Part shown: positions 24,726-32,774 of the stretch, piece by piece
Numbering within the stretch: position 1 is the first letter of the stretch
How the letters are laid out: every line of letters begins with the position of its first letter
Notes under the pieces: generated by a model
Seen by the model: only the letters and a program-made list of their open reading frames with translations
What the model was told of the DNA's origin: nothing
Database searches by the model: none
Made by a program: the position numbers and the translations under genes
Assembly (NCBI RefSeq): GCF_041431135.1
Contig: NZ_CP107799.1
Span: forward strand, 2,232,001-2,296,000
Origin: Streptomyces sp. NBC_00554
Lineage (GTDB): Bacteria > Actinomycetota > Actinomycetes > Streptomycetales > Streptomycetaceae
Length of the DNA: 64,000 bases
Direction of reading: 5' to 3'

Positions 24726-26024
24726 GTGAAGACCACATCGTTCAACCCTGCCCGTTTCGCTCCGCTGGACGCGTCCGAATCGGCCCGGCGTCTCCAGGAA
24801 ACCTGGGCCGCGACGCTCAGAGGCGACCGCTCCCCGATCGCGCCCCGTCCCGTGATCGGACAGTCCTGGCAAAGAGTGAAACGTTTCGGCGTGCAGCCCG
24901 AACAGGGCACGGGCAGCGTCCTGTTGCAGGCGGAGGAAATCGAGCACCGCCGTACCTCGACCGCGCTCGCCGACGTGATGCCGGTCCTCAGCGGCGGCCT
25001 CGGCTCGGTCGCCGACGCCTCCCTGCAGATCATGGTGGTCACGGACGCGGAGGGCCGGGTGCTGTGGCGCGAGGGCAACGCGGGCGTGCTGCGCCGGGCC
25101 GACGCCATCTGCCTGGAGGAGGGTGCCGCCTGGAGCGAGGACACCACGGGCACCAACGCGATCGGCACCGCGCTCACCGCCGGGGCCGCCGTCCAGGTGC
25201 ACTCGGCCGAGCACTTCGTACGCACCCTGCACAACTGGACCTGCGCCGCGGCGCCGGTGCACGACCCGCGCGACGGGCGGCTCCTCGGCATCATCGACGT
25301 GAGCGGGCCCGACTGCACCTTCCATCCGGCCACACTCGCGCTGGTCGACTCGGTGTCCCGGCTGGCCGAAAGTGAGCTGCGTACCCGGCATCTGGCATCG
25401 ATCGAACGACTGCGCTCGGTGGCCGCGCCCATCCTGTGCCGACTGGACGGCAAGGCGCTGGTCGTGGACACGCACGGCTGGCTCGCGGCCGTCACCGGGA
25501 TGCCGCCGGTCGACCGGGTCCCGCTGCCCAACTCCTTCGGCGCCGGCCGGTACTGGCTGCCGCCCCTCGGAACGTGCGTCGCCGAACCGTTGCCCGGCGG
25601 CTGGCTGCTCCGGGTCACCGAGGCCGACACCCCGGGGTGCGCGAGCCGGGTGGTCCTCGACCTGAGCGAACCCCGGCGGCCGTGCGCCACCGTCGCGGGC
25701 GCGGCGGGCAGTTGGGCGCAGGACCTGAGCCCGCGCCACGCCGAGCTGCTGTACGTGCTCGCCCTCCACCGCCAGGGACGCAGCGCGGCCGAACTCGCCC
25801 TCGACCTCTTCGGCGACCCGACCCGTACGGTCACGGTCCGCGCCGAACTCTCCCGGCTCCGCCGCCGGTTCACCGGCCTCCTCGACCACCGCCCCTACCG
25901 CTTCCGCGAGGAGGTGGAGGTCGAGGTCGTCCTCCCGGACGATCCGATCGACCTGCTGCCGCAGTCGAGGGCACCCGCGGTGGTGGGGGCGCGCGTGGAC
26001 GGCCGGCGCGAGGGAGGCCAGTGA
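24726..26024 (+). CDS. GAF-domain transcriptional regulator
   Basis: The 432-residue protein resembles actinobacterial AcoR-like regulators lacking the AAA domain. A GAF domain (about 95-220) includes MVVTDAEGRVLWREGN, ICLEEGAAWSEDTTGTNAIG and GRLLGIIDVSGPDCTF. The C-terminal region has LSPRHAELLYVLALHRQGRS and RTVTVRAELSRLRRRF, a winged-helix-like DNA-binding segment. Such genes usually sit near alcohol or aldehyde dehydrogenases and sense small metabolites; here no such partner is adjacent. GTG 24726 has AGGAG six bases upstream; the frame is open further back to 24600 without similarity. Confidence 0.85.
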   Translation: MKTTSFNPARFAPLDASESARRLQETWAATLRGDRSPIAPRPVIGQSWQRVKRFGVQPEQGTGSVLLQAEEIEHRRTSTALADVMPVLSGGLGSVADASLQIMVVTDAEGRVLWREGNAGVLRRADAICLEEGAAWSEDTTGTNAIGTALTAGAAVQVHSAEHFVRTLHNWTCAAAPVHDPRDGRLLGIIDVSGPDCTFHPATLALVDSVSRLAESELRTRHLASIERLRSVAAPILCRLDGKALVVDTHGWLAAVTGMPPVDRVPLPNSFGAGRYWLPPLGTCVAEPLPGGWLLRVTEADTPGCASRVVLDLSEPRRPCATVAGAAGSWAQDLSPRHAELLYVLALHRQGRSAAELALDLFGDPTRTVTVRAELSRLRRRFTGLLDHRPYRFREEVEVEVVLPDDPIDLLPQSRAPAVVGARVDGRREGGQ

Positions 26025-26112
26025 GCGGGAGGCACGGAGGCAGTACGTCCCGTGTCCCGAGCCGCCCATTCGGCGCTGCCGCCCGCATCCCCGGACTCTC
26101 ACCACCTACGCA

Positions 26113-26132
26113 TTTCGTCAGTTTTCGTCAGT
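26113..26132. repeat. Tandem 10-mer upstream of secreted-protein gene
   Basis: TTTCGTCAGT occurs twice with no spacer, followed by a TTTTCCC run, about 130 bp upstream of ATG 26267. It may be a binding site for a regulator that recognises direct repeats. The surrounding 242-bp gap contains no gene. Confidence 0.5.
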
Positions 26133-26266
26133 TTTCCCAGGTGTCTTCCGGGGTATTTGACCTGGCCCGTGGGTCTCTGCCGTAGCATCGCTTGACAGGC
26201 CACCCCACCCGCCTCTCCGTCAACGCACGGAGTGTGAGAGGCAGTTGGCCTTCGTCGGGAGGACGC

Positions 26267-27655
26267 ATGAAGCAGCGCGGCAGGCACCGTCGTCATAGGA
26301 GGGGTCAGGCGCTGCGCGCCACGCTGGCCGGAACCGCCCTCGCGCTCACCGCGGCAGCCACCCTGATCAGCACCTCCCAGGCCACGGGCAGCGGAAACCC
26401 GGGCGCGCTGGCCCCGCTCACCTCCTCGTCGACGGCCGGAAAGCTCGGCCTCCAGGAGAAGCTGGTCGCTCAGGGCACCATCGACACGCTCACCCGGCGG
26501 ATGGGCGGGAACGTCGGTGTCGCCGGCATCCTCGACAGCGCCGACCACTCGATGCGCAACGAGGGCGACTGCGACGACTCGGAGCGCGCCGCGCTGCCCG
26601 TCGAGCCGACGGCCACGCGCGCGTACTGCTGGGACAGCGCCGACGCGAAGGTCCGGCAGTGGCTGCCGCAGTCGGTCACGACCTCCGGGGACGCCTACGA
26701 GGACGCCACGTGGGGCGACCGCCGGGTGATCCTGGCCGGCTGGACCCATGAGGACCAGCAGGCCGCCGACGACTCCCGGGCGGGCGAGCCGACGAGCGAC
26801 GAGGGCCTCGCCCGGATCGCCTTCATCGACGCGACCGACCCGCACGCCCTCAGGTACCGCTATGCGCTGCTCGTCGTGCCCCAGGACGGCGGCAAGGACT
26901 TCGAGGCGGTCCGCTCCCGCCTGGGCGGCATGGTCTGGTACCAGGACAAGCTGATCGTCACCGCCCGCAACGGCACCGCCCTGCTCGCCTTCGACCTGCG
27001 CCGCATCCTCGAGGCCGATGTGAACAGCGCTGCGATCGGCAAGGTGAGCGGCGGCTACTCGGCGGACGGCTACCAGTACGTGATGCCGGCCATCGGCTCG
27101 TACGACCTGACCGGCGGCGCGTGCAGCCCCGTCGACGACCACGCGGTCCCCTGCTTCGGCTCCCTCTCTCTGGACCGCACCTCGAGCCCCGACAGCCTGG
27201 TGGCGACCGAGTCGTCCGTCCCCGGCGGCGATGACCGGGCCCGCGTCTGGCGGTATCCCTACAGCACCTCGATCCTCCGCACAGGACTGCTCGCCGCCGA
27301 CTCCAAGGGCCGTGTCGACGCCGACGAGGCTTACGAGACCAAGGCCGCCGGAGTGTCGGGGGTGCTCTCGCACACGCCGGACGGCGGTGACGAGCCCGAG
27401 TGGTACGTCGCCCAGACACCGGCCGACAACGGCAGGAACGGCACCCTCTGGCGGCAGACGGACAGCGGCGCCAAGGCGGCCACCTGCACCACGGACCAGT
27501 CCTACGCCTGCTGGGGCCGGCACACCGCGTCCCTGTCGTACTGGTACGAGACGGGTGAGCTCTGGACGCTGACCGGGACAGTGGCCGCCGACACCGCCTC
27601 CGGGCGCGTGCTCTACGCGGTTCCGCTGTCCTCGGTCGACGGTTCGCTCGAATAG
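26267..27655 (+). CDS. Secreted protein of unknown function
   Basis: The 462-residue product starts with a basic n-region (KQRGRHRRHRRG), a hydrophobic core ATLAGTALALTAAATLIS and a likely signal cleavage after SQA near 38. Mature sequence includes GNVGVAGILDSADHSMRNEG, a possible beta-propeller-like series (LARIAFIDATDPHALRYRY, GMVWYQDKLIVTARNGTALL, FDLRRIL) and six cysteines that could form disulfides. I do not recognise the family. GGAGG four bases before ATG 26267 sets the start. A TTGACC lies about 110 bp upstream. The GNAT gene follows 25 bp later and may be co-transcribed. Confidence 0.8.
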   Translation: MKQRGRHRRHRRGQALRATLAGTALALTAAATLISTSQATGSGNPGALAPLTSSSTAGKLGLQEKLVAQGTIDTLTRRMGGNVGVAGILDSADHSMRNEGDCDDSERAALPVEPTATRAYCWDSADAKVRQWLPQSVTTSGDAYEDATWGDRRVILAGWTHEDQQAADDSRAGEPTSDEGLARIAFIDATDPHALRYRYALLVVPQDGGKDFEAVRSRLGGMVWYQDKLIVTARNGTALLAFDLRRILEADVNSAAIGKVSGGYSADGYQYVMPAIGSYDLTGGACSPVDDHAVPCFGSLSLDRTSSPDSLVATESSVPGGDDRARVWRYPYSTSILRTGLLAADSKGRVDADEAYETKAAGVSGVLSHTPDGGDEPEWYVAQTPADNGRNGTLWRQTDSGAKAATCTTDQSYACWGRHTASLSYWYETGELWTLTGTVAADTASGRVLYAVPLSSVDGSLE

Positions 27656-27680
27656 GTACCCCCGTGATTCCCTGACCGGC

Positions 27681-28253
27681 ATGAGCAACGTCACTGTGAC
27701 CACCTGGTCCCTGGAGCAGACGGCGCCGACCGACCTGCTCCCCGCGATCGCCCCCGACGGGGACGTCCGGATCGTCCGCGCCGAGATCCCCTCCGCCGAG
27801 TTCAGCCGCTTCCTGTACGCCTCGGTCGGCGGCGACATCCGCTGGACCGACCGGCTCGCCTGGTCGTACGAGCGGTGGCAGGAGTACCTGGACCGGCCAG
27901 GCGCGGAGACCTGGGTCGCATACGACCGGGGGACGCCCGCCGGGTACATCGAGCTCGACCCCCAGGACGACGGTGTCGTGGAGATCACCTACTTCGGCCT
28001 GATACCCGCCTTCCGGGGGCGCCGGATCGGCGGGCACCTCCTCTCGTACGGTGTCGCGCGCGCCTGGGACCTGGCCGAGCGCGGATCCGGGCGGACGGAG
28101 ACGAAGCGGGTCTGGCTGCATACCTGCAGCAAGGACGGGGAGCATGCGATGGACAATTACCTGCGGCGCGGCTTCAAGCTCTTCGACACCAAGGTGGAGG
28201 AGGAGCCCGAGATCGCCGCACCCGGACCCTGGCCGGGAGCGCGGGCCGTCTGA
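27681..28253 (+). CDS. GNAT-family N-acetyltransferase
   Basis: The 190-residue protein has the GNAT core: TWVAYDRGTPAGYIELDPQD (beta3-beta4) and VEITYFGLIPAFRGRRIGGH, in which the QxxGxG/A-like RGRRIGGH motif binds the acetyl-CoA pyrophosphate. A late MDNYLRRGFKLFDTKV segment completes the fold. The acceptor is unknown. It is the last gene before the sulfur operon and follows the secreted-protein gene by 25 bp. Confidence 0.88.
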   Translation: MSNVTVTTWSLEQTAPTDLLPAIAPDGDVRIVRAEIPSAEFSRFLYASVGGDIRWTDRLAWSYERWQEYLDRPGAETWVAYDRGTPAGYIELDPQDDGVVEITYFGLIPAFRGRRIGGHLLSYGVARAWDLAERGSGRTETKRVWLHTCSKDGEHAMDNYLRRGFKLFDTKVEEEPEIAAPGPWPGARAV

Positions 28254-28343
28254 CCAGCGGTCGACCAACGCCCACCAGCGGCGGACCAGCCGCTGACCTG
28301 CGGCGTCGTGAGCCCTTGTCGCGCCACGGCCCGCTGAAGTGCC

Positions 28344-28357
28344 CGGTCATGTGACCG
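28344..28357. promoter_or_regulatory. Inverted repeat upstream of sulfur operon
   Basis: CGGTCA-TG-TGACCG is a perfect 6-2-6 inverted repeat about 90 bp after the GNAT stop and about 90 bp before the leader peptide. It could be an operator of the sulfur operon promoter; no regulator gene is adjacent. Confidence 0.35.
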
Positions 28358-28361
28358 ACAA

Positions 28362-28392
28362 CACCCTTGTCTCACGATCCGGGACAAGGGTG
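28362..28392. terminator. 10-bp hairpin, terminator or operator
   Basis: CACCCTTGTC at 28362-28371 and its exact complement at 28383-28392 enclose an 11-nt loop. It may terminate the GNAT transcript or form a protein-binding site. A TCCAC-ATG-GTGGA palindrome begins two bases later. Confidence 0.5.
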
Positions 28393-28447
28393 TCCACATG
28401 GTGGATGACGGTGGACTGTCCCGAGACCCCCATGACACGCTTCCGTC

Positions 28448-28531
28448 ATGTCTGGAACTGGGATTGCCTTGGTGAGTCGGCGGCACGTCGACCTCGGCCG
28501 CATGTCCAGCGCCATCTGTCCGACGGGCTGA
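28448..28531 (+). CDS. Cysteine-containing leader peptide of sulfur operon
   Basis: A 27-codon frame begins at ATG 28448 and contains SRRHVDLGRMSSAIC near its centre and end, closing with PTG and TGA. This SRRHVDL...SAIC pattern is the hallmark of short putative leader peptides that I know upstream of sulfur-related operons in Streptomyces. The Cys codon is residue 24, close to the stop, where ribosome stalling on low cysteinyl-tRNA would be sensed. A strong hairpin follows 50 bp later, before the sulfite reductase start, so transcription attenuation by cysteine supply is the natural model. There is no obvious ribosome binding site, so the message may be leaderless. Confidence 0.75.
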   Translation: MSGTGIALVSRRHVDLGRMSSAICPTG

Positions 28532-28581
28532 CAGCCCCGGCACGGCCGGCATTTCCCTGTTTCCCTCCCCCTGCGCGATGA

Positions 28582-28605
28582 GGCGCACGCACTTACGCGT
28601 GCGCC
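28582..28605 (+). promoter_or_regulatory. Attenuator-like hairpin before sulfite reductase
   Basis: GGCGCACGC at 28582-28590 and its exact complement at 28597-28605 form a 9-bp stem with a 6-nt loop. It lies 50 bp after the leader-peptide stop and 61 bp before the reductase ATG. A GTTTCC follows in place of a clear U-tract. A 14-codon frame (ATG 28579) runs through it, probably by chance. Confidence 0.55.
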
Positions 28606-28666
28606 CGTTTCCGCAGGTATGAGCCGCTCTCCTTCCTGTCCCGCAGTCCCGAAGGACGTATCAACC

Positions 28667-30361
28667 ATGGCCGCCACCCCGCAGAATCCCGCCGCAGCGC
28701 CCCGCCGCAAGGTGAGCCGTCACCGCGGTGAGGGTCAGTGGGCCGTGGGTCACTTCACCCCGCTCAACGGCAACGAACAGTTCAAGAAGGACGACGACGG
28801 TCTCAACGTGCGGACACGCATTGAGACGATCTACTCCAAGCGCGGCTTCGACTCGATCGACCCCAACGACCTGCGCGGCCGGATGCGCTGGTGGGGCCTG
28901 TACACCCAGCGCAAGCCCGGGATCGACGGCGGCAAGACCGCCATCCTGGAGCCCGAGGAGCTGGACGACAAGTACTTCATGCTGCGCGTGCGCATCGACG
29001 GCGGGCGGCTGACCACCGAGCAGCTGCGTGTCATCGGCGAGATCTCGCAGGAGTTCGCGCGCGGCACCGCCGACCTCACCGACCGGCAGAACGTGCAGTA
29101 CCACTGGATCCGCATCGAGGACGTCCCGGAGATCTGGAACCGGCTCGAAGCCGTCGGGCTTTCGACGACCGAGGCCTGCGGTGACACCCCCCGCGTCATC
29201 CTCGGCTCGCCCGTCGCCGGCATCGCCGAGGACGAGATCATCGACGGCACGCCCGCGATCGACGTGATCCACCGCCGGATCATCGGCAACAAGGACTTCT
29301 CGAACCTGCCCCGCAAGTTCAAGTCCGCGATCTCCGGCTCGCCGCTGCTCGACGTGGCGCACGAGATCAACGACATCTCCTTCGTCGGCGTGAACCACCC
29401 GGAGCACGGCCCCGGCTTCGACGTCTGGGTCGGCGGCGGCCTCTCCACCAACCCGAAGCTCGGCCAGCGCCTCGGCGCCTGGGTCCCGCTGGACGAGGTC
29501 CCGGACGTCTACGAGGGCGTCATCTCGATCTTCCGCGACTACGGCTACCGGCGGCTGCGCACCCGCGCCCGCCTGAAGTTCCTGGTCGCCGACTGGGGTA
29601 TCGAGAAGTTCCGCCAGATCCTGGAGGACGACTACCTCAAGCGCAAGCTGGTCGACGGACCGGCGCCCGACCAGCCGGTCGCCCGCTGGCGCGACCACGT
29701 CGGTGTGCACCGGCAGAAGGACGGCCGCTTCTACGTCGGCTTCGCGCCGCGTGTGGGCCGGGTGGACGGCACCACGCTCACGAAGATCGCCGAGCTGGCC
29801 GCCGCGCACGGCTCGGGCCGTCTGCGTACCACCGTCGAGCAGAAGATGATCGTCCTCGACGTGGAGCAGGAGCAGGTCGACTCGCTGGTGGAGGGACTTG
29901 AGGCGCTCGACCTCACCGTCAAGCCGTCCCCCTTCCGGCGCGGCACGATGGCCTGCACCGGCATCGAGTACTGCAAGCTCGCGATCGTCGAGACCAAGGC
30001 GCGCGGTGCTTCCCTGATCGACGAACTCGAGCGCCGCATCCCCGAGTTCGAAGAGCCGATCACCATCAACATCAACGGCTGCCCGAACGCCTGCGCCCGG
30101 ATCCAGGTCGCGGACATCGGTCTCAAGGGCCAGCTGGTCCTGGACGACGAGGGCAATCAGGTCGAGGGCTTCCAGGTGCACCTGGGCGGCGCGCTCGGCC
30201 TGGAGGCCGGTTTCGGCCGCAAGGTCCGTGGCCTGAAGGTCACTTCGGAGGAGCTGCCCGACTATGTCGAGCGCGTCCTCAAGCGGTTCCAGGAGGAGCG
30301 CGAGGACGGCGAGCGATTCGCCACCTGGGCGACCCGCGCCTCCGAGGAGTCCCTCTCATGA
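28667..30361 (+). CDS. cysI: Ferredoxin-dependent sulfite reductase
   Basis: The 564-residue siroheme/[4Fe-4S] enzyme reduces sulfite to sulfide with six electrons. It shows the two duplicated half-domains with cluster ligands in ACTGIEYC (C-x5-C) and NGCPNAC (C-x3-C). Tyr79 in WWGLYTQ and Cys171 in EACGDTP are 92 residues apart, the same spacing as the Tyr69-Cys161 crosslink I recall from Mycobacterium tuberculosis NirA/SirA. This favours sulfite over nitrite as substrate. AAGGA lies ten bases before ATG 28667. It is the first enzyme gene of the sulfur operon and its TGA overlaps the next ATG (ATGA). Confidence 0.92.
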   Translation: MAATPQNPAAAPRRKVSRHRGEGQWAVGHFTPLNGNEQFKKDDDGLNVRTRIETIYSKRGFDSIDPNDLRGRMRWWGLYTQRKPGIDGGKTAILEPEELDDKYFMLRVRIDGGRLTTEQLRVIGEISQEFARGTADLTDRQNVQYHWIRIEDVPEIWNRLEAVGLSTTEACGDTPRVILGSPVAGIAEDEIIDGTPAIDVIHRRIIGNKDFSNLPRKFKSAISGSPLLDVAHEINDISFVGVNHPEHGPGFDVWVGGGLSTNPKLGQRLGAWVPLDEVPDVYEGVISIFRDYGYRRLRTRARLKFLVADWGIEKFRQILEDDYLKRKLVDGPAPDQPVARWRDHVGVHRQKDGRFYVGFAPRVGRVDGTTLTKIAELAAAHGSGRLRTTVEQKMIVLDVEQEQVDSLVEGLEALDLTVKPSPFRRGTMACTGIEYCKLAIVETKARGASLIDELERRIPEFEEPITININGCPNACARIQVADIGLKGQLVLDDEGNQVEGFQVHLGGALGLEAGFGRKVRGLKVTSEELPDYVERVLKRFQEEREDGERFATWATRASEESLS

Positions 30362-30537
30362 GCGAGCGAGCTGCCCCTTTCTACTGCCCCTACTGCGGTG
30401 ACGAAGACCTTCGTCCGAGTGAGGAGGGACACGGCGCGTGGGAATGCGCGGCGTGCAATCGAGCCTTTCAGCTGAAGTTCCTCGGGTTGCTGTCCCGGGG
30501 GCTTCAGCGAGAAGACGGTGGAGGGGCAGAGATATGA
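30358..30537 (+). CDS. 59-residue double-CxxC (zinc-ribbon-like) protein
   Basis: A short frame starts at ATG 30358, overlapping the reductase stop (ATGA), and ends with TGA 30535-30537, overlapping the cysH ATG at 30534. It encodes 59 residues with FYCPYCGDEDLRPSEEG followed by AWECAACNRAFQLKF: two CxxC pairs 17 residues apart, as in zinc ribbons or rubredoxin-like iron sites. Both junctions are translationally coupled, so it is a genuine operon member between the sulfite and sulfonucleotide reductases. A role in metal or electron handling for these Fe-S enzymes is inferred. It is easily missed because of its size. Confidence 0.85.
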   Translation: MSERAAPFYCPYCGDEDLRPSEEGHGAWECAACNRAFQLKFLGLLSRGLQREDGGGAEI

Positions 30538-31241
30538 CGACGATTCAGGAAGAGCGTACGGACGAGGACTTGAAGAGTCTCGCCGAGCAGGCGGGGCGCG
30601 ATCTCGAGGACGCGTCCGCCCTGGAGATCCTCCAGTGGGCGGTCGGCACCTTCGGTGCGAAGTTCTGTGTGACCTCCTCCATGGAGGACGCGGTGGTCGC
30701 CCACCTCGCCTCCCGCGCCCTCCCCGGCGTGGATGTCGTCTTCCTCGACACCGGCTACCACTTCCCGGAGACCATCGGCACCCGGGACGCCGTCGAGGCG
30801 GTGATGGACGTCAACGTCATCACGCTCACCCCGCGTCAGACGGTCGCCGAGCAGGACGCCGAGTACGGCCCCAAGCTGCACGACCGCGACCCCGACCTGT
30901 GCTGCGCGCTGCGCAAGGTGAAGCCCCTCGAGGAGGGGCTCACCAGGTACAGCGCCTGGGCGACGGGCCTGCGCCGCGACGAGTCCCCGACCCGGGCGAA
31001 CACCCCGGTCGTCGGCTGGGACGAGAAGCGCCGCAAGGTCAAGATCTCGCCGATCGCCCGCTGGACGCAGGAGGACGTGGAGGCGTACGTCGCCGAGCAC
31101 GGCGTGCTCACCAACCCGCTGCTGATGGACGGTTACGCCTCCGTGGGCTGCGCGCCCTGCACCCGCCAGGTCCTCGAGGGCGAGGACGCGCGCGCCGGCC
31201 GCTGGGCCGGACGCTCGAAGACCGAGTGCGGGCTGCACTGA
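30534..31241 (+). CDS. cysH: APS/PAPS reductase with [4Fe-4S] motif
   Basis: The 235-residue protein reduces activated sulfate to sulfite. It has the PP-loop-like TSSMEDAVVAHLAS nucleotide site, the LDTGYHFPET signature, and the C-terminal ECGLH with the catalytic Cys. DLCCALRK and GCAPCTRQV give the CC...CxxC set that ligates a [4Fe-4S] cluster; by family rule this marks enzymes that use APS directly, not PAPS. The start overlaps the stop of the 59-residue gene, and its TGA overlaps the next ATG at 31241 by one base. The co-encoded APS kinase then raises the question of what PAPS is for. Confidence 0.95.
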   Translation: MTTIQEERTDEDLKSLAEQAGRDLEDASALEILQWAVGTFGAKFCVTSSMEDAVVAHLASRALPGVDVVFLDTGYHFPETIGTRDAVEAVMDVNVITLTPRQTVAEQDAEYGPKLHDRDPDLCCALRKVKPLEEGLTRYSAWATGLRRDESPTRANTPVVGWDEKRRKVKISPIARWTQEDVEAYVAEHGVLTNPLLMDGYASVGCAPCTRQVLEGEDARAGRWAGRSKTECGLH

Positions 31242-31303
31242 TGACCGCGCCCACGAAGAGTCCCCAGACCAGTCAGCACCCCCGGATTTCCCAGGAGAAG
31301 CAA

Positions 31304-31840
31304 GTGACGACCGGAGCCACCATCTGGCTCACAGGTCTGCCGAGTGCCGGCAAGACCACCATCGCGTACGAACTGGCCGGACGGCTGCGCGAGGAGGGCC
31401 ACCGCGTAGAGGTGCTCGACGGCGACGAGATCCGTACGTTCCTGACGGCGGGCCTCGGCTTCTCCCGCGAGGACCGGCACACGAACGTGCAGCGCATCGG
31501 CTACGTCGCCGACCTGCTCGCCCGCAACGGCGTGAAGGCCCTGGTTCCCGTGATCGCGCCGTACGCCGACAGCCGCGAGGCCGTCCGCAAGCGTCACCAG
31601 GTCAGCGGGGCGGCGTACATCGAAGTGCATGTCGCGACGCCGGTCGAGGTGTGCAGCGAGCGGGACGTGAAGGGCCTGTACGCCAAGCAGGCGGCGGGCG
31701 AGATCTCGGGGCTCACCGGGGTCGACGACCCCTACGAGGCGCCCGAGTCGCCCGATCTGCGGATCGAGTCGCACACCCAGTCCGTGCAGGAGTCCGCGGC
31801 CGCGCTGCATGCGCTGCTCACCGAGAGGGGTCTCGCATGA
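31304..31840 (+). CDS. cysC: Adenylylsulfate kinase
   Basis: The 178-residue P-loop kinase phosphorylates APS to PAPS. Motifs are GLPSAGKTT (Walker A, about 10-18), LDGDEIRTFLTAGLGFSRED, RIGYVADLLARNG, and APYADSREAVRKRH. GTG 31304 has AGGAG six bases upstream and begins just before the conserved TTGATIWLTG. The ATG at 31241, which overlaps the cysH stop, would add 21 low-complexity residues and is the alternative start. Its TGA overlaps the cysD ATG. Confidence 0.92.
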   Translation: MTTGATIWLTGLPSAGKTTIAYELAGRLREEGHRVEVLDGDEIRTFLTAGLGFSREDRHTNVQRIGYVADLLARNGVKALVPVIAPYADSREAVRKRHQVSGAAYIEVHVATPVEVCSERDVKGLYAKQAAGEISGLTGVDDPYEAPESPDLRIESHTQSVQESAAALHALLTERGLA

Positions 31841-32772
31841 CGACCGTCGTGACTGTCTCCCAGGAGACCGGCAGCCCGTACGCGCTGTCCCACCTGGACG
31901 CTCTGGAGTCCGAGGCGGTGCACATCTTCCGCGAGGTGGCGGGCGAGTTCGAGCGGCCGGTGATCCTCTTCTCCGGCGGCAAGGACTCCATCGTCATGCT
32001 CCACCTCGCCCTCAAAGCCTTCGCACCCGCCGCGATCCCCTTCACGCTGCTGCATGTGGACACCGGGCACAACTTTCCCGAAGTCCTCGAGTACCGCGAC
32101 CGTGTGGTCGCCGAACACGGACTGCGTCTCCATGTGGCCTCCGTCCAGGACTACATCGACCGCGGCCAGCTGCGCGAACGCCCCGACGGGACACGGAATC
32201 CGCTGCAGACCGTCCCCCTGACGGAGAAGATCCAGTCCGAGCGGTTCGACGCCGTCTTCGGCGGCGGACGCCGCGACGAGGAGAAGGCCCGCGCCAAGGA
32301 ACGCGTCTTCTCCCTCCGCGACGAGTTCTCCCAGTGGGACCCCCGCCGCCAGCGCCCCGAACTCTGGCAGCTCTACAACGGCCGCCACGCACCCGGCGAA
32401 CACGTCCGCGTCTTCCCCCTCTCCAACTGGACCGAACTCGACGTCTGGCAGTACATCGCCCGCGAAGGGATCGAGCTGCCCGAGATCTACTTCGCGCACG
32501 AGCGTGAGGTCTTCAAGCGGTCCAACATGTGGCTCACCGCCGGTGAGTGGGGCGGCCCCAAGGACGGCGAGACCGTCGAGAAGCGTCTGGTCCGCTACCG
32601 GACCGTCGGCGACATGTCCTGCACCGGCGCCGTCGACTCCGACGCCATCACGCTGGAAGCCGTCATCACCGAGATCGCCGCCTCCCGCCTCACCGAACGC
32701 GGCGCCACCCGCGCCGACGACAAGATGTCCGAGGCCGCGATGGAAGACCGCAAGCGCGAGGGGTACTTCTAA
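31837..32772 (+). CDS. cysD: Sulfate adenylyltransferase subunit 2
   Basis: The 311-residue PP-loop ATPase is the small subunit of ATP sulfurylase, forming APS from ATP and sulfate together with the GTPase CysN. It carries the FSGGKDSIVMLHLA PP-loop (about 45-58), LLHVDTGHNFPE, FGGGRRDEEKARAKER, and the C-terminal GDMSCTGAVDS. Length is normal. The ATG overlaps the cysC stop (ATGA) and cysN begins two bases after its TAA, so the three proteins are made together. Confidence 0.96.
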   Translation: MTTVVTVSQETGSPYALSHLDALESEAVHIFREVAGEFERPVILFSGGKDSIVMLHLALKAFAPAAIPFTLLHVDTGHNFPEVLEYRDRVVAEHGLRLHVASVQDYIDRGQLRERPDGTRNPLQTVPLTEKIQSERFDAVFGGGRRDEEKARAKERVFSLRDEFSQWDPRRQRPELWQLYNGRHAPGEHVRVFPLSNWTELDVWQYIAREGIELPEIYFAHEREVFKRSNMWLTAGEWGGPKDGETVEKRLVRYRTVGDMSCTGAVDSDAITLEAVITEIAASRLTERGATRADDKMSEAAMEDRKREGYF

Positions 32773-32774
32773 CC

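Noticed and set aside
26186..26197. CATCGCTTGACA matching the IS110 right end at 7700-7711
   Set aside because: A 12-bp match can arise by chance in this span and no other IS sequence is present; it might be of interest only if other IS110 targets share it.
28579..28623. A 14-codon frame across the attenuator-like hairpin
   Set aside because: It is Arg/Pro-rich, lacks a ribosome binding site and lies within the stem-loop; the 27-codon leader with the conserved Cys motif is the better candidate.
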